Positions 47,085 through 56,828 of a DNA stretch of 64,000 nt are shown piece by piece (position 1 is the first letter of the stretch; the number at the start of each line of letters is the position of its first letter). The stretch comes from Futiania mangrovi. Lineage in GTDB: Bacteria > Pseudomonadota > Alphaproteobacteria > Futianiales > Futianiaceae. A model generated the notes under the pieces. That model worked only from the letters and a program-made list of their open reading frames with translations. It was not told the DNA's origin and did not search any database. The DNA is taken from the NCBI RefSeq assembly GCF_024158125.1, contig NZ_JAMZFT010000003.1, positions 186,001 through 250,000 on the forward strand, written 5' to 3'. The translations under genes and the position numbers were made by a program.

Positions 47085-47957
47085 TCAGCCTCCCAGTACG
47101 CGGCCCGCGACCGCGTCGAGTTTCTTCAGCATCTCCGGGTCGCGCGCGTCGGGCGCGGTGATCAGCGCGGTGTCGAGCACGTGGTTGCAGCCGCGCGGGC
47201 AGGCGCCGTCGTGCCGCGCAAGCTCCGGCGCGGCGCGCGCGACGAGGCCGCGGGCCTTCACCGCGTTGCCGACCAGAACGCGGATCACGCTTTCGACCTC
47301 CACGTGCTCATGGTCCGGGTGCCAGCAGTCGTAATCCGTGACCATGGCGACGGTCGCGTAGCAGATCTCCGCCTCGCGGGCGAGCTTGGCCTCCGGCATG
47401 TTCGTCATGCCGATCACGTCGCAGCCCCACTGCCGGTAGAGGTTTGACTCCGCGAGGCTGGAGAACTGCGGCCCCTCCATCACCAGGTAGGTGCCGCCGC
47501 GGTGGACGGTGATGCCCTCGGCCCGCGCCGCCGTCTCCAGCATGTCGCCAAGCCGCCCGCACACCGGGTGCGCCATGGAGACGTGCGCCACCATGCCGTT
47601 GCCGAAGAAGCTCTTCTCGCGCGCGAACGTGCGGTCGATGAATTGGTCGACGACCACGAAGTCGCCCGGCGCCAGCTCCTCCCGGAACGAGCCGCACGCC
47701 GAGACCGAGATGATGTCCGTAACGCCCGACCGCTTCAGCGCGTCGATGTTGGCGCGGTAGTTGATGCCGCTCGGGCTCAGCCTGTGCCCGCGGCCGTGGC
47801 GGGGAAGGAACACGAGCTCGGCCTCGCCCAGCCGTCCGAACAGCAGCGCGTCCGACGGCGCGCCCCAGGGCGTCCCCACCTGCCGCCATTCCTTGTCCTC
47901 GAGCCCGTCGATCTCGTAGAGGCCCGAACCGCCGATGATTCCGATGCGCCGCGTCAT
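47085..47957 (-). CDS. mtnP: S-methyl-5'-thioadenosine phosphorylase
   Basis: 290 residues. Cleaves methylthioadenosine with phosphate to adenine and methylthioribose 1-phosphate. [27 protein letters not shown] and [13 protein letters not shown] are all standard. The ATG at 47957 is used because [12 protein letters not shown] is the normal start (frame open to 48011). First gene of the salvage operon. Confidence 0.93.
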   Translation of the reverse strand: MTRRIGIIGGSGLYEIDGLEDKEWRQVGTPWGAPSDALLFGRLGEAELVFLPRHGRGHRLSPSGINYRANIDALKRSGVTDIISVSACGSFREELAPGDFVVVDQFIDRTFAREKSFFGNGMVAHVSMAHPVCGRLGDMLETAARAEGITVHRGGTYLVMEGPQFSSLAESNLYRQWGCDVIGMTNMPEAKLAREAEICYATVAMVTDYDCWHPDHEHVEVESVIRVLVGNAVKARGLVARAAPELARHDGACPRGCNHVLDTALITAPDARDPEMLKKLDAVAGRVLGG

Positions 47958-48023
47958 GTCGTGAGACACCCCTCTCTGCCCTTGTCTGCCTGTTTCCGGG
48001 CGTTCTGGCACGCCGCCCGACAG

Positions 48024-48058
48024 ATGAAAGGCCGCGCGAGGGGTGCTCGCGCGGCCTT
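48024..48058 (-). terminator. Rho-independent terminator of the petABC operon
   Basis: A perfect 13-bp stem, AAGGCCGCGCGAG (48028-48040) and CTCGCGCGGCCTT (48046-48058), with GGGTG loop. On the minus strand it is followed by TTTC. It lies about 50 nt after the petC stop codon. Confidence 0.8.
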
Positions 48059-48104
48059 GCCGTCTCTCACCCCTCCGCGAGGAAGGGGGCAGGGATCCCG
48101 CCGC

Positions 48105-48926
48105 TCAGTGCGCGATCCCCTTCCACATCTTCTTGTAGCTCGCGTAGAGCAGGCCCGCGAGGATGAACAGGAACAGCATGACGCGCAGGCCGGTCTCCTT
48201 GCGCTCGACCATGGTCGGCTCGGCCGCCCAGGCAAGGAAGGCCGCCACGTCGCGCGCCATCTGGTCCTCGGTCGCGGGCGTGCCGTCGGCATACTCCACC
48301 AGCCCCTCCATCAGCGGCGGCGCCATGGCGATCCACGGGCCGTTCGCAAAATAGGGGTTGTAGTTGCTTCCCGCCGGCCCCTCGCCCGCGTCCGCCGGCG
48401 GCTCCTGGTAGCCGGTCAGCACGGAGTAGACGTACTCCGGCCCGCCGATGCCCTCGAAGAACTGCTTGATGGTGCCGTGGAAGCCCGCCCGCGCCTTGGT
48501 GATCAGCGACAGGTCAACCGGATAGGCGCCGTTCGCCGCGGTCGCCGCTTCCTTGTTCGGGAAGGGAGCCACGAACCTGTCGGAGGGCAGCGCCGGACGC
48601 ATGAACATCTCGCCCGAGCTGTCGGGACCGTCCTGCACCTCGTACTGGGCCGCGATGGCGCGGACCTCTTCCTCGGTGAAGCCCGGCCCGTTCTCCTCCC
48701 CCAGCGCCCGGTAGTGCACATAGTTCATGGAGTGGCAGGCCGCGCAGACCTCCTTGTACACCTGGAAGCCGCGCTGCAGCTGGGCCCGGTCGAACTTGCC
48801 GAACGGCCCCTCGAAGCTGAAGTCGATGTTGATCGCGGGCTCGACCTTGCCGGCGGCGAGGGCGGCCGGACCGCCCATGACCGCCATGCCGAGGGCGAGG
48901 CCAAGGATGACTGTCGTTTTCTTCAT
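48105..48926 (-). CDS. petC: Cytochrome c1 of the bc1 complex
   Basis: 273 residues with signal peptide (LGLALGMAVMGGPAALA), heme-attachment site CAACHSMNY (first Cys-x2-Cys-His), the Met ligand region MAPPLMEG, and a C-terminal membrane anchor (MLFLFILAGLLYASYKKM). Transfers electrons from the Rieske protein to soluble or membrane cytochrome c. The ATG at 48926 (MKKTTVILGL) is used. It follows petB by 25 nt. Confidence 0.94.
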   Translation of the reverse strand: MKKTTVILGLALGMAVMGGPAALAAGKVEPAINIDFSFEGPFGKFDRAQLQRGFQVYKEVCAACHSMNYVHYRALGEENGPGFTEEEVRAIAAQYEVQDGPDSSGEMFMRPALPSDRFVAPFPNKEAATAANGAYPVDLSLITKARAGFHGTIKQFFEGIGGPEYVYSVLTGYQEPPADAGEGPAGSNYNPYFANGPWIAMAPPLMEGLVEYADGTPATEDQMARDVAAFLAWAAEPTMVERKETGLRVMLFLFILAGLLYASYKKMWKGIAH

Positions 48927-48951
48927 TGCTCTCGATCCCATCATCCAGGCG

Positions 48952-50223
48952 TCACTCGGCGGGCTGGGCAGCCGCGCCGCCCTCGCCCTTGGACTTCGCT
49001 TTCGCCAGCACGGCCTCGGCGATCGACTTCGGCCGCGGCCGCGGGGTCTCCATGAGCCCCACGAGCGGCATGATCACCAGGAAGTGCAGGAAGTAATAGG
49101 CGGTCGCGATACGGCCGATGATGATCCACACGCCTTCCGCCGGGCGGGAGCCGACATAGCCCAGCACGATGCAGTCGATCACCAGCAGCCAGAAGAACTG
49201 CTTGTAGATCGGCCGGAAGGTCGCCGAGCGCACCTTCGACGTGTCGAGCCACGGCACGATGAACAGCACCGCGATGGCGCCGAACATCAGCAGCACGCCG
49301 CCCAGCTTGTCCGGCACCGCGCGCAGGATCGCGTAGAACGGCAGGAAATACCATTCGGGCACGATGTGCGCCGGCGTGACCAGCGGGTTCGCCTCGACGT
49401 AGTTGTCGGGGTGGCCCATGTAGTTCGGCATGTAGAACACGAAGAAGGCGAACACGATCACGAAGACCACGAGCGCGAAGGCATCCTTCACCGTGTAGTA
49501 CGGATGGAACGGCACCGCGTCCTGCTTGGGATCCTTCACGTCGATGCCGAGCGGGTTGTTGTTGCCCGGCACGTGCAGCGCCCAGATGTGCAGGACCACC
49601 ACGCCCGCGATCGCGAACGGCAGCAGATAGTGCAGCGAGAAGAAGCGGTTGAGCGTCGGGTTGTCGACGTTGAAGCCGCCCCACAGCCACGTCACCACCG
49701 ACTCGCCCACCAGCGGGATCGCCGAGAACAGGTTGGTGATCACGGTCGCGCCCCAGAAGCTCATCTGCCCCCAGGGAAGCACGTAGCCCATGAACGCGGT
49801 GGCCATCATCAGCAGCAGGATGACGACGCCCAGGATCCACAGCACCTCGCGCGGTTCCTTGTAGGAGCCGTAGTAGAGGCCGCGGAAGATATGGATGTAG
49901 ACGGCGATGAAGAACATCGACGCGCCGTTCATGTGGATGTAGCGCAGCAGCCAGCCGCTGTTCACGTCGCGCATGATGTGCTCGATCGACGCGAAGGCGT
50001 AATCGGTGTGCGGCGTGTAATGCATCACCAGCACGACGCCCGTGATGATCTGTACCACCAGCATGAACGTCAGGATGCCGCCGAAGGTGTACCAGTAGTT
50101 CAGGTTCTTCGGGGTCGGGAATGCGTTCAGCTGATCGTTCATCAGGCTGAAGATCGGCAACCTGCTGTCGACCCAGGCGGCAACCTTGTTCTTGGGAACG
50201 TAGTTCGAGCCGTGTCCGCTCAT
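48952..50223 (-). CDS. petB: Cytochrome b of the bc1 complex
   Basis: 423 residues, eight TM helices. Quinol-oxidising site [16 protein letters not shown] and the two bis-His heme pairs in the second and fourth helices (for example [17 protein letters not shown]) are clear. It is the fused-type cytochrome b of alphaproteobacteria. The ATG lies 11 nt downstream of petA. Confidence 0.97.
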   Translation of the reverse strand: MSGHGSNYVPKNKVAAWVDSRLPIFSLMNDQLNAFPTPKNLNYWYTFGGILTFMLVVQIITGVVLVMHYTPHTDYAFASIEHIMRDVNSGWLLRYIHMNGASMFFIAVYIHIFRGLYYGSYKEPREVLWILGVVILLLMMATAFMGYVLPWGQMSFWGATVITNLFSAIPLVGESVVTWLWGGFNVDNPTLNRFFSLHYLLPFAIAGVVVLHIWALHVPGNNNPLGIDVKDPKQDAVPFHPYYTVKDAFALVVFVIVFAFFVFYMPNYMGHPDNYVEANPLVTPAHIVPEWYFLPFYAILRAVPDKLGGVLLMFGAIAVLFIVPWLDTSKVRSATFRPIYKQFFWLLVIDCIVLGYVGSRPAEGVWIIIGRIATAYYFLHFLVIMPLVGLMETPRPRPKSIAEAVLAKAKSKGEGGAAAQPAE

Positions 50224-50234
50224 GGTTTCAGACC

Positions 50235-50804
50235 TCACCCGATTCGGATCGTCGTGTCGTCGAGGAATTCGTAGGGCGGCACGTCGAGGTTCCGAGGCGC
50301 CGGCCCGCGGCGAATCCGCCCGGACGTGTCGTAGTGCGAACCGTGGCACGGGCAGAACCAGCCGCCGTACTCGCCCTTTGCTTCGCCGCTGCCCTGCCCG
50401 TTCGGCACGCAGCCGAGGTGGGTGCAGATGCCGATCATCACGAGCCACGCCTCGTGGCCTTCCTTCACCCGCTCCGCATCGGTCTGCGGATCGGGCAGGT
50501 CGGCGACGGCCACCGAGCGCGCCTGCTCGATCCGCTCCGGCGTGCGGTGGTCGATGAACACCGGCTTGCCCCGCCAGGTCACGGTGACCCGCTGGCCTTC
50601 CTCGATCGGCGACAGGTCCACGTCCGTGGACGCCAGCGCCAGGACCGACTTGTCCGGGTTCATCTGGTTGATGAGCGGCCACACGGCCCCGGCCGCGCCG
50701 ACCGCGCCGAAGGCGGCGGTCGCGACATAGATGAAATCACGACGCGTTCCGCCGTCCCCTTCGGACGACGGGTCATGCGTTTGGTGAGCTGTGGTGTCCG
50801 TCAC
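50235..50804 (-). CDS. petA: Ubiquinol-cytochrome c reductase iron-sulfur (Rieske) subunit
   Basis: 189 residues. Twin-arginine signal-like N-terminus ([14 protein letters not shown]), one membrane helix and the [2Fe-2S] ligands CTHLGC and CPCHGSHYD. It starts at a GTG at 50804, since no ATG fits in frame. First gene of petABC. The region upstream to hemF (50805-51061) holds no gene and is rich in CTGTCTTGCC-like words. Confidence 0.92.
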   Translation of the reverse strand: MTDTTAHQTHDPSSEGDGGTRRDFIYVATAAFGAVGAAGAVWPLINQMNPDKSVLALASTDVDLSPIEEGQRVTVTWRGKPVFIDHRTPERIEQARSVAVADLPDPQTDAERVKEGHEAWLVMIGICTHLGCVPNGQGSGEAKGEYGGWFCPCHGSHYDTSGRIRRGPAPRNLDVPPYEFLDDTTIRIG

Positions 50805-51061
50805 TGGTCCCAACCCTTGTCTTGCCAAGCCCTGTCTGGCGTACCTGTCTTGCCCGCCTCGTGCAAAATGGCACGCCCCGGCGGTCGCGTATTACACCAT
50901 GACCACATATTGTCCAATCCCCCCGACGCGGCGATGTGACGTAATGCGGCATGCCTGCCCCGCAGGACCGCCTGCCGCCGCGCGCGGCGGAGTATGGCAT
51001 GGACGCGCGCGCTGTGCGACATGAACGGCACCCGGATGCCGTCTGAAGGAGCCGTCTTGCG

Positions 51062-51964
51062 ATGACCGACCAGCCCCCCGCCCCCGCCTGGATTCCCGGC
51101 GAGACAGAGAAGGATGCCGCGGCCGCATGGTTCCGCACCCTGCGCGACCGGATCTGCTCGGCGTTCGAGGGGATAGAGGACGCGCTCGAAGGCACGCGCC
51201 ATGGCGGCCTCGCGCCCGGCCGCTTCGCGCGGCGGCGCTGGCAGCGCCCCTCCGACGACGGGTCGGACGCGGGCGGCGGCGAGATGTCGCTCATGCACGG
51301 GCGGGTGTTCGAGAAGGTGGGGGTCAACATCTCCACCGTGCACGGGCACTTCTCGCCCGATTTCGCAAGGCAGATCCCCGGCGCGAGCGCGGAGACCCCG
51401 TTCTGGGCGTCGGGCATCAGCCTCGTTGCGCACATGCGCTCGCCAAAGGTGCCGGCGGTGCACATGAACACGCGCATGATCGTGACCTCGAAGGGCTGGT
51501 TCGGCGGCGGCGCGGATCTCACGCCCATGGTGCCGGACGAGGACGACACCGCCCGCTTCCACACGGCGCTCAAGGCCGCGTGCGATGCGCACGATCCCGA
51601 TTATTATGCCCGCTTTTCAAAGTGGTGTGACGAATACTTCTTCCTGAAACACAGGAACGAGCCGCGCGGCGTCGGCGGCATCTTCTACGATTATCTGGAC
51701 ACGCCCGACCGGCAGGCCTGGGACCGCAATTTCGCCTTTACCCGCGAGGTGGGCAATGCTTTCGCCGAGGTCTACCCGGAGATCGTGCGCCGCCACATGG
51801 AGCGCGACTGGACCGAGGAGGAGCGCGCCCACCAACTCGTCCGGCGCGGCCGCTATGTCGAGTTCAACCTGCTCTACGACCGCGGCACGCTGTTCGGGCT
51901 CAAGACCGGCGGCAACATCGAGGCGATTCTCATGAGCCTGCCGCCCGAGGTCCGCTGGCCCTGA
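51062..51964 (+). CDS. hemF: Oxygen-dependent coproporphyrinogen III oxidase
   Basis: 300 residues, standard length. [10 protein letters not shown], then [24 protein letters not shown] and [19 protein letters not shown] are hallmark blocks. Makes protoporphyrinogen IX for heme with oxygen. The gene is divergent from petA, coupling heme synthesis next to the bc1 operon. The last 35 nt overlap the convergent cca gene. Confidence 0.96.
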   Translation: MTDQPPAPAWIPGETEKDAAAAWFRTLRDRICSAFEGIEDALEGTRHGGLAPGRFARRRWQRPSDDGSDAGGGEMSLMHGRVFEKVGVNISTVHGHFSPDFARQIPGASAETPFWASGISLVAHMRSPKVPAVHMNTRMIVTSKGWFGGGADLTPMVPDEDDTARFHTALKAACDAHDPDYYARFSKWCDEYFFLKHRNEPRGVGGIFYDYLDTPDRQAWDRNFAFTREVGNAFAEVYPEIVRRHMERDWTEEERAHQLVRRGRYVEFNLLYDRGTLFGLKTGGNIEAILMSLPPEVRWP

Positions 51965-53183
51965 GGCCGCCCTCCGCCTCGATCAGGCGGCGGGCGTGTG
52001 CCAGGAGCCCTGCGCGGTCCTCCGCGAAGCCGCCCGCGATCCAGTCGGCCTCCAGCCGCTTCAGCAATTTCCCCAGCGCTGGCCCCTGCGCCGCGCCGAG
52101 GTCGGCCAGGTCGCGGCCGTTGAGCGGGAAGGCCGGCGGCTCCCAGGCCGTCAGCCCCGCCAGCGCCTGCCAGCGTCCATCGCCCGCGTCCGCGCCGGAA
52201 AGCGCCCAGCCCGCCACCACAGCGTCGCGCCAGACCACGCGGCCGGCACGGTAGATCTCTGCCCGCGCCTCCGCCTCGCCCATGTGCGGGTCGATCCGCG
52301 GCACCAGCGTGCGAATGTCGTCCAGGTGCCCTGCCTGCCGGTTGGAGAGCCGCAAGCTGTCCTTCAGCCTGCCCGTCCGTCCTGCCGTCAGCGCGACGAG
52401 GCGGCGCATGGGGCCGGGGTTGTAGTCCAGCGCGATCTCGACCGTGACGACGCGCGCCATCGCCTCCACCTCCCGCGCGTCGGGCAGGATCTGCGCCAGC
52501 ACGCCTGTCTCCGCCATGCCTTCGACCGCGGTGCGCGGGTCGCGCGCGGCCATCAGCTTCATCGTTTCCTTGCCGATCCGTTCCGCCGAGATGCGGCCAA
52601 GCCCCTCGACATGCGCCGCGCAGGCGCCGAGCCCTTCCGCGTCGAGCGCGCCCTTCCCGTACCAGGCATGGAACCGGAAGAACCGCAGGATGCGCAGGAA
52701 GTCCTCCCCGATGCGGGCGTGCGGGTCGCCGACGAAGCGCACGCGCCCCGCCAGCGCGTCCTCCAGCCCCCCCAGCGGATCGACGAGCGTGCCGTCGGCC
52801 TCTGCATAGAGCGCGTTCATCGTGAAGTCGCGCCGGGCCGCGTCCTCCGCCCAGTCGTCGGTATAGGCGACCGTGGCGTGGCGGCCGTGCGTCTCCACGT
52901 CGCGGCGCAGCGTCGTGACCTCGAACGGCCGGCCGTGGCTCACCAGCGTCACCGTGCCATGGTCGATGCCGGTCGGAACGGACTTGATGCCCGCGGCTTC
53001 CGCCCGGGCCATCACCGCGTCCGGGGTCAGCGGCGTGGCGATGTCGATGTCGTCCACCTCCGCGCCCAGCAGCGCGTTGCGCACGCATCCGCCGACAAAG
53101 CGCGCCTTGCCGCCGTCCGCCGCCAGTGCCGCCATCACCTCGCGCGTCGCGGTCGCCTCCAGCCAGTCGCCGGCAATCCTCAT
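51930..53183 (-). CDS. cca: CCA tRNA nucleotidyltransferase / poly(A) polymerase family
   Basis: 417 residues. The nucleotidyltransferase motif [32 protein letters not shown] and [10 protein letters not shown]-type helix are present. It adds or repairs the CCA end of tRNAs. The ATG at 53183 overlaps the DUF6111 stop by 3 nt (ATGA). The C-terminal 35 bp overlap hemF. Whether it is a CCA-adding or poly(A) enzyme cannot be told from sequence alone. Confidence 0.88.
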   Translation of the reverse strand: MRIAGDWLEATATREVMAALAADGGKARFVGGCVRNALLGAEVDDIDIATPLTPDAVMARAEAAGIKSVPTGIDHGTVTLVSHGRPFEVTTLRRDVETHGRHATVAYTDDWAEDAARRDFTMNALYAEADGTLVDPLGGLEDALAGRVRFVGDPHARIGEDFLRILRFFRFHAWYGKGALDAEGLGACAAHVEGLGRISAERIGKETMKLMAARDPRTAVEGMAETGVLAQILPDAREVEAMARVVTVEIALDYNPGPMRRLVALTAGRTGRLKDSLRLSNRQAGHLDDIRTLVPRIDPHMGEAEARAEIYRAGRVVWRDAVVAGWALSGADAGDGRWQALAGLTAWEPPAFPLNGRDLADLGAAQGPALGKLLKRLEADWIAGGFAEDRAGLLAHARRLIEAEGGLRASGPRAAGS

Positions 53184-53458
53184 TGCCTCTCCTGAACCGG
53201 TTCGAAGCGTCCGGGGACGAGCTTTCCGTCCTCGATCCGCGCCGGGACGTAGACGCTCTTGGGCGCCGAGGAATCCCCGTGCCCGATCAGCCAGAACCCC
53301 AGCCCGCCCAGCACCAGCCCCGCTGCCGCCAGCGCCGCAATGTGCCGGTTCGTCACCTCGTCGGGGCCCTTCCCGCGGGCGCGCGCGTACTTCAGCCAAA
53401 GCCAGTAGACCACGAACGGCAGGAGGAAGAGGACGATGTTGAACGCAACCCGAATCAT
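53180..53458 (-). CDS. DUF6111 family membrane protein
   Basis: 92 residues with two hydrophobic segments (about 5-22 and 40-60: AALAAAGLVLGGLGFWLIG), followed by a soluble tail GDSSAPKSVYVPARIEDGKLVPGRF. Function unknown, conserved in alphaproteobacteria next to cca and NUDIX genes. Both ends overlap by ATGA. Confidence 0.8.
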   Translation of the reverse strand: MIRVAFNIVLFLLPFVVYWLWLKYARARGKGPDEVTNRHIAALAAAGLVLGGLGFWLIGHGDSSAPKSVYVPARIEDGKLVPGRFEPVQERQ

Positions 53459-54105
53459 GTCCCTTGCGCCTCCCCCGCGCCCGCCGGCTCCGTTTCCGCC
53501 ATTCGCAGCGCCAGACCCCGCAGCATGCCCGCGGTCGCGCCCCAGATATAATAGCCCTGCCAGGGCATCGCGTAATATTCCCGCCGCTCGCCCTGCCAGT
53601 CGCGGGCGTGGCGTTCGTGATTGGCCGGGTTCATCAGGAAGTCGAGCGGCGCCTCGAACACCTCCGCCACCTCGTGCGGATTGGGAACCAGCCGCACGCC
53701 CGGGTCGACGAAGCCCAGCACCGGCGTCACGCGGAAGCCGGTACCCGTCACGTAGAAGTCGAGCAGCCCCGCCACCTCGACATGGGCGCGGGAAAGACCC
53801 ACCTCCTCCTCCGCCTCGCGCAGGGCCGCGGCTACCGCGTCGGTGTCCTCCGGGTCGACCTTGCCGCCGGGGAACGCGATCTGGCCTGCATGCGAGGGCA
53901 GATGGTCCGTCCGCCGCGTCAGGATCACGGTCGCCCCGTGCGCCCGCTCCACGACGGGCACCAGCACCGCTGCGTCGCGCAGGCTGTCGGGCGCGAAGCG
54001 CGCAGCCGACGGATTGAGGTCGTAATCGCTCGTCGCAGCCGGCGGCCGCGCCTTGAGCGCACGCTCGATCCGCCCCCGCCACGCGCCCGCGCGCGCGCCC
54101 CTCAA
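53455..54105 (-). CDS. NUDIX hydrolase (CoA pyrophosphatase-like)
   Basis: 216 residues. Nudix box GGKVDPEDTDAVAAALREAE followed by EEVGL, and the NudL-like UPF0035 segment GQIAFPGGK. Cleaves CoA or related diphosphates, probably. A TTG start at 54105 is chosen because it overlaps the DUF1285 stop (TTGA) and has GGAG eight nucleotides upstream. No ATG fits. It is in a run of four overlapping genes ending at cca. Confidence 0.86.
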   Translation of the reverse strand: MRGARAGAWRGRIERALKARPPAATSDYDLNPSAARFAPDSLRDAAVLVPVVERAHGATVILTRRTDHLPSHAGQIAFPGGKVDPEDTDAVAAALREAEEEVGLSRAHVEVAGLLDFYVTGTGFRVTPVLGFVDPGVRLVPNPHEVAEVFEAPLDFLMNPANHERHARDWQGERREYYAMPWQGYYIWGATAGMLRGLALRMAETEPAGAGEAQGT

Positions 54106-54704
54106 AGGCCGAGCTCCCGGGCCGGCGCGAAGGGGAAGAACACGCCCCCGCTCCACACGCCGAAGAGGCGCGCACCGTCCTTCTCCTCCACCGTGCCGTA
54201 GTCGACGAGGTAGTAGAACATCGCCCGGTTCACCCGCGCCTCCAGCCGCGCCCGCACCAGCACGTAAGGTGTGGGCTCACCCGTCTCCGGGTCCTTCTCG
54301 ATGCGAATCGGGTGGTCCGCGTCCGCCGTGACGAAATCGCCGACATTGGTGCGGAAGGTCAGCGTCTGCGCGCGCCCCTCGCCCTTCGCCTCCACATCGA
54401 CCGCGACGAAGGGCACGTCCTCCACCTCGATGCCGACGCGCTCCACCGGCGTCACCAGCACATAGGAGCCGTCGTCCTCCTTGCGCAGGATGGTCGAGAA
54501 CAGGCGCACCAGCCGCTCCCGCCCGATCGGCGTGCCCTGGTAGAACCAGAGGCCGTCGCGCGCGATGCGCATGTCGATTTCGCCGCAATACTCCGGGTTC
54601 CACAGGTGCACCGGCGGCAGGCCCTTTTCCGCATTGGCGCTTGCCGCCCGCGCCAGCCCGTCGAGCCCTGCGGGTGCGTCCGTCTTTTGGTCAGTTCCAG
54701 ACAC
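54102..54704 (-). CDS. DUF1285 domain-containing protein
   Basis: 200 residues. PPVHLWNPEYCGEIDMRIARDG and VDVEAKGEGRAQTLTFRTNVGD fit the DUF1285 family; the function is unknown. First gene of the DUF1285-NUDIX-DUF6111-cca run and divergent from the moxR cluster. Confidence 0.85.
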   Translation of the reverse strand: MSGTDQKTDAPAGLDGLARAASANAEKGLPPVHLWNPEYCGEIDMRIARDGLWFYQGTPIGRERLVRLFSTILRKEDDGSYVLVTPVERVGIEVEDVPFVAVDVEAKGEGRAQTLTFRTNVGDFVTADADHPIRIEKDPETGEPTPYVLVRARLEARVNRAMFYYLVDYGTVEEKDGARLFGVWSGGVFFPFAPARELGL

Positions 54705-54849
54705 GCTGTCGCCTTAATCCCCTTGCCTGATGAGGTCCGCTTCGCCCCCGCGCCGGCGGTCCCTCGCCGCTTCGGTTGCGGCTTCGCCTTTCCGGCGCTT
54801 CATGGGGCAATATATGGTGTTCGGTGACCGGTTTACAGGGAAGCCCAGC

Positions 54850-55860
54850 ATGTCCGACCACGCAAGCCAGGATGCCCGCGCCGCCGCAGAGGTTGCCGAG
54901 GTCGATGCCATCGCCGCGCGGCTCGCCCGTGCCCGCGATGCGGTCGACCGCGTCATCGTCGGCCAGCGCGACGTCATCGAGCAGACGTTCATCACCCTTC
55001 TCGCGGGCGGCCACGCTTTGCTCGTCGGCGTTCCGGGGCTTGCCAAGACCAAGCTCGTGACCACGCTCGGCACGGTGCTCGGTCTCGACGCGGGCCGCAT
55101 CCAGTTCACGCCCGACCTCATGCCCGCCGACATCACGGGCGCGGAGGTGCTGGAGGAAACCCAGACCGGCGAGCGGGTGTTCCGCTTCATCAAGGGTCCC
55201 GTTTTCTGCCAGTTGCTGATGGCGGACGAGATCAACCGGGCGAGCCCGCGCACCCAGTCCGCGCTCCTCCAGGCGATGCAGGAAGCGCACGTGACCGTCG
55301 CCGGCCAGCGCTACGACCTGCCGCGCCCGTTCCACGTGCTCGCGACCCAGAATCCGCTGGAGCAGGAGGGCACCTACCCCCTGCCCGAGGCGCAGTTGGA
55401 CCGCTTCCTGCTGCAGATCGACGTGACCTACCCCAGCCTCGCGGCGGAGCGGGCGATGCTGCTCCAGACCACCGGCGACCACGAGCCCGTGGCCGAGGCC
55501 GCGCTCGATCCGGAAACACTGATGGCTGCGCAGCGCCTCGTACGCCGCCTGCCGATCGGCGAGAGCGTGGTGGACGCCATCGTCTCCCTCGTCCGCTCCG
55601 CCCGGCCGGAGGACGAGACCGCGGCCGAGCCCGTGCGCGCCCACCTCGCCTGGGGTCCGGGGCCGCGCGCCGGACAGGCGCTGATGCTCGCGGTGCGCGC
55701 GCGTGCGCTGCTCGACGGGCGGCTTGCGCCCTCCATCGACGACGTGATCGCGCTTGCCCCGCCGATCCTGCGCCACCGCATGGCGCTGAACTACGCCGCC
55801 CGCGCCGAGGGGGAGACGCTCGACGCCCTGATCGGCCGTCTTCTCGCGCCCTTGCGCTGA
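54850..55860 (+). CDS. MoxR family AAA+ ATPase
   Basis: 336 residues. Walker A GVPGLAKTKLVTTLG, Walker B LMADEINRASPRTQSALLQAM and the later RF segment LPEAQLDRFLLQI are typical of MoxR ATPases, which act as chaperones for VWA-type partners. The ATG at 54850 (MSDHASQDA) is used, preceded by AGGGAAG. It is the first gene of a four-gene cluster with DUF58, DUF4159 and a membrane protein. Confidence 0.9.
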   Translation: MSDHASQDARAAAEVAEVDAIAARLARARDAVDRVIVGQRDVIEQTFITLLAGGHALLVGVPGLAKTKLVTTLGTVLGLDAGRIQFTPDLMPADITGAEVLEETQTGERVFRFIKGPVFCQLLMADEINRASPRTQSALLQAMQEAHVTVAGQRYDLPRPFHVLATQNPLEQEGTYPLPEAQLDRFLLQIDVTYPSLAAERAMLLQTTGDHEPVAEAALDPETLMAAQRLVRRLPIGESVVDAIVSLVRSARPEDETAAEPVRAHLAWGPGPRAGQALMLAVRARALLDGRLAPSIDDVIALAPPILRHRMALNYAARAEGETLDALIGRLLAPLR

Positions 55861-55882
55861 CGCCTGGGCGGACGAAGGCGCG

Positions 55883-56821
55883 ATGGCACTCCCCTCTCCC
55901 GACGCACCCGCCGGACGCCCCCTCGGGCCGGAGGACGCGCGCCCCCTGCGCGCCGAGGCCGAGGCGCTGGGCGCCCGCCTGCCGCCCCTGCTGGTGGAGG
56001 CCGAGCGCGTGGCCGCAACCGTCGCGCAAGGCGTGCACGGGCGGCGCCGCGTCGGCATGGGGGAGACGTTCTGGCAGTACCGCCACGCCCGCGCGGGCGA
56101 TCCCGCGACCGCCATCGACTGGCGCCAGTCCGCCAAGTCCGATCGCCTCTATGTCCGCGAGAACGAGTGGGAGGCGGCGGAAACCGTCTGGCTCTGGTGC
56201 GACCGGTCTGCCTCCATGGCCTGGCGCTCCTCGGAGAAGCTGCCGGAGAAGGGCCACCGCGCCGGGCTCCTCACGCTTGCGTTGACCTCGCTGCTCCTGC
56301 GCGGGGGGGAGCGCGTGGGCCTCATCAGCCATGCCGGGGGCGAGGCGCGCCCGCTCACCGGCCGTGCCGCCCTCGACCGCGTGCTGGAGACGCTGATGGG
56401 GCCGAGCCGGGGGCAGAGCGTGCCGCCCGCCCTTCCGCTCCCCCGGTTCAGCCGCGCGGTCTTCACCGGCGACTTCCTGACCGATCCCGACGCCGTCGCC
56501 GGCGTGGTCCGCGCCCATGCCGCGCGCGGCGTCGCGGGCCACCTGCTGATGATCGCCGATCCGGTGGAGGAAGCGCCCGACTTCCGCGGCCGCACCCGCT
56601 TCCGCGACGTGGAGGGCGCACTCGACCTCATTCTCGAACGCCCCGAAAGCCTAGCGGAGAAGTACGAGGCCCGCCGCGCCGCGCACCGCGATGCACTCGC
56701 CACGCTCGCCCGCAACGCAGGCTGGACCTTCGCCGTGCATCGCACCGACACCGCGCCGGAGGTCCCGCTGCTCTCGCTCTATGCCGCGCTGTCGGGCGCG
56801 CGGCTCTCGGCCCGGGCGTGA
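55883..56821 (+). CDS. DUF58 domain-containing protein (VWA-like)
   Basis: 312 residues. The DUF58 core GMGETFWQYRHARAGDPATA, IDWRQSAKSDRLYVRE and the downstream WCDRSASM (MIDAS-like DxSxS) are present. Such proteins are usual partners of MoxR ATPases. The gene starts 23 nt after the MoxR stop. Confidence 0.85.
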   Translation: MALPSPDAPAGRPLGPEDARPLRAEAEALGARLPPLLVEAERVAATVAQGVHGRRRVGMGETFWQYRHARAGDPATAIDWRQSAKSDRLYVRENEWEAAETVWLWCDRSASMAWRSSEKLPEKGHRAGLLTLALTSLLLRGGERVGLISHAGGEARPLTGRAALDRVLETLMGPSRGQSVPPALPLPRFSRAVFTGDFLTDPDAVAGVVRAHAARGVAGHLLMIADPVEEAPDFRGRTRFRDVEGALDLILERPESLAEKYEARRAAHRDALATLARNAGWTFAVHRTDTAPEVPLLSLYAALSGARLSARA

Positions 56822-56828
56822 GGGCGCG

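Noticed and set aside
50806-50856. CTGTCTTGCC-like words before petA, similar to the 14691 repeat
   Set aside because: Short, imperfect and not in register; probably chance in a biased spacer.
51930-51964. hemF-cca overlap as a frameshift signal
   Set aside because: The genes are convergent, so a 35-bp overlap at the 3' ends is ordinary.
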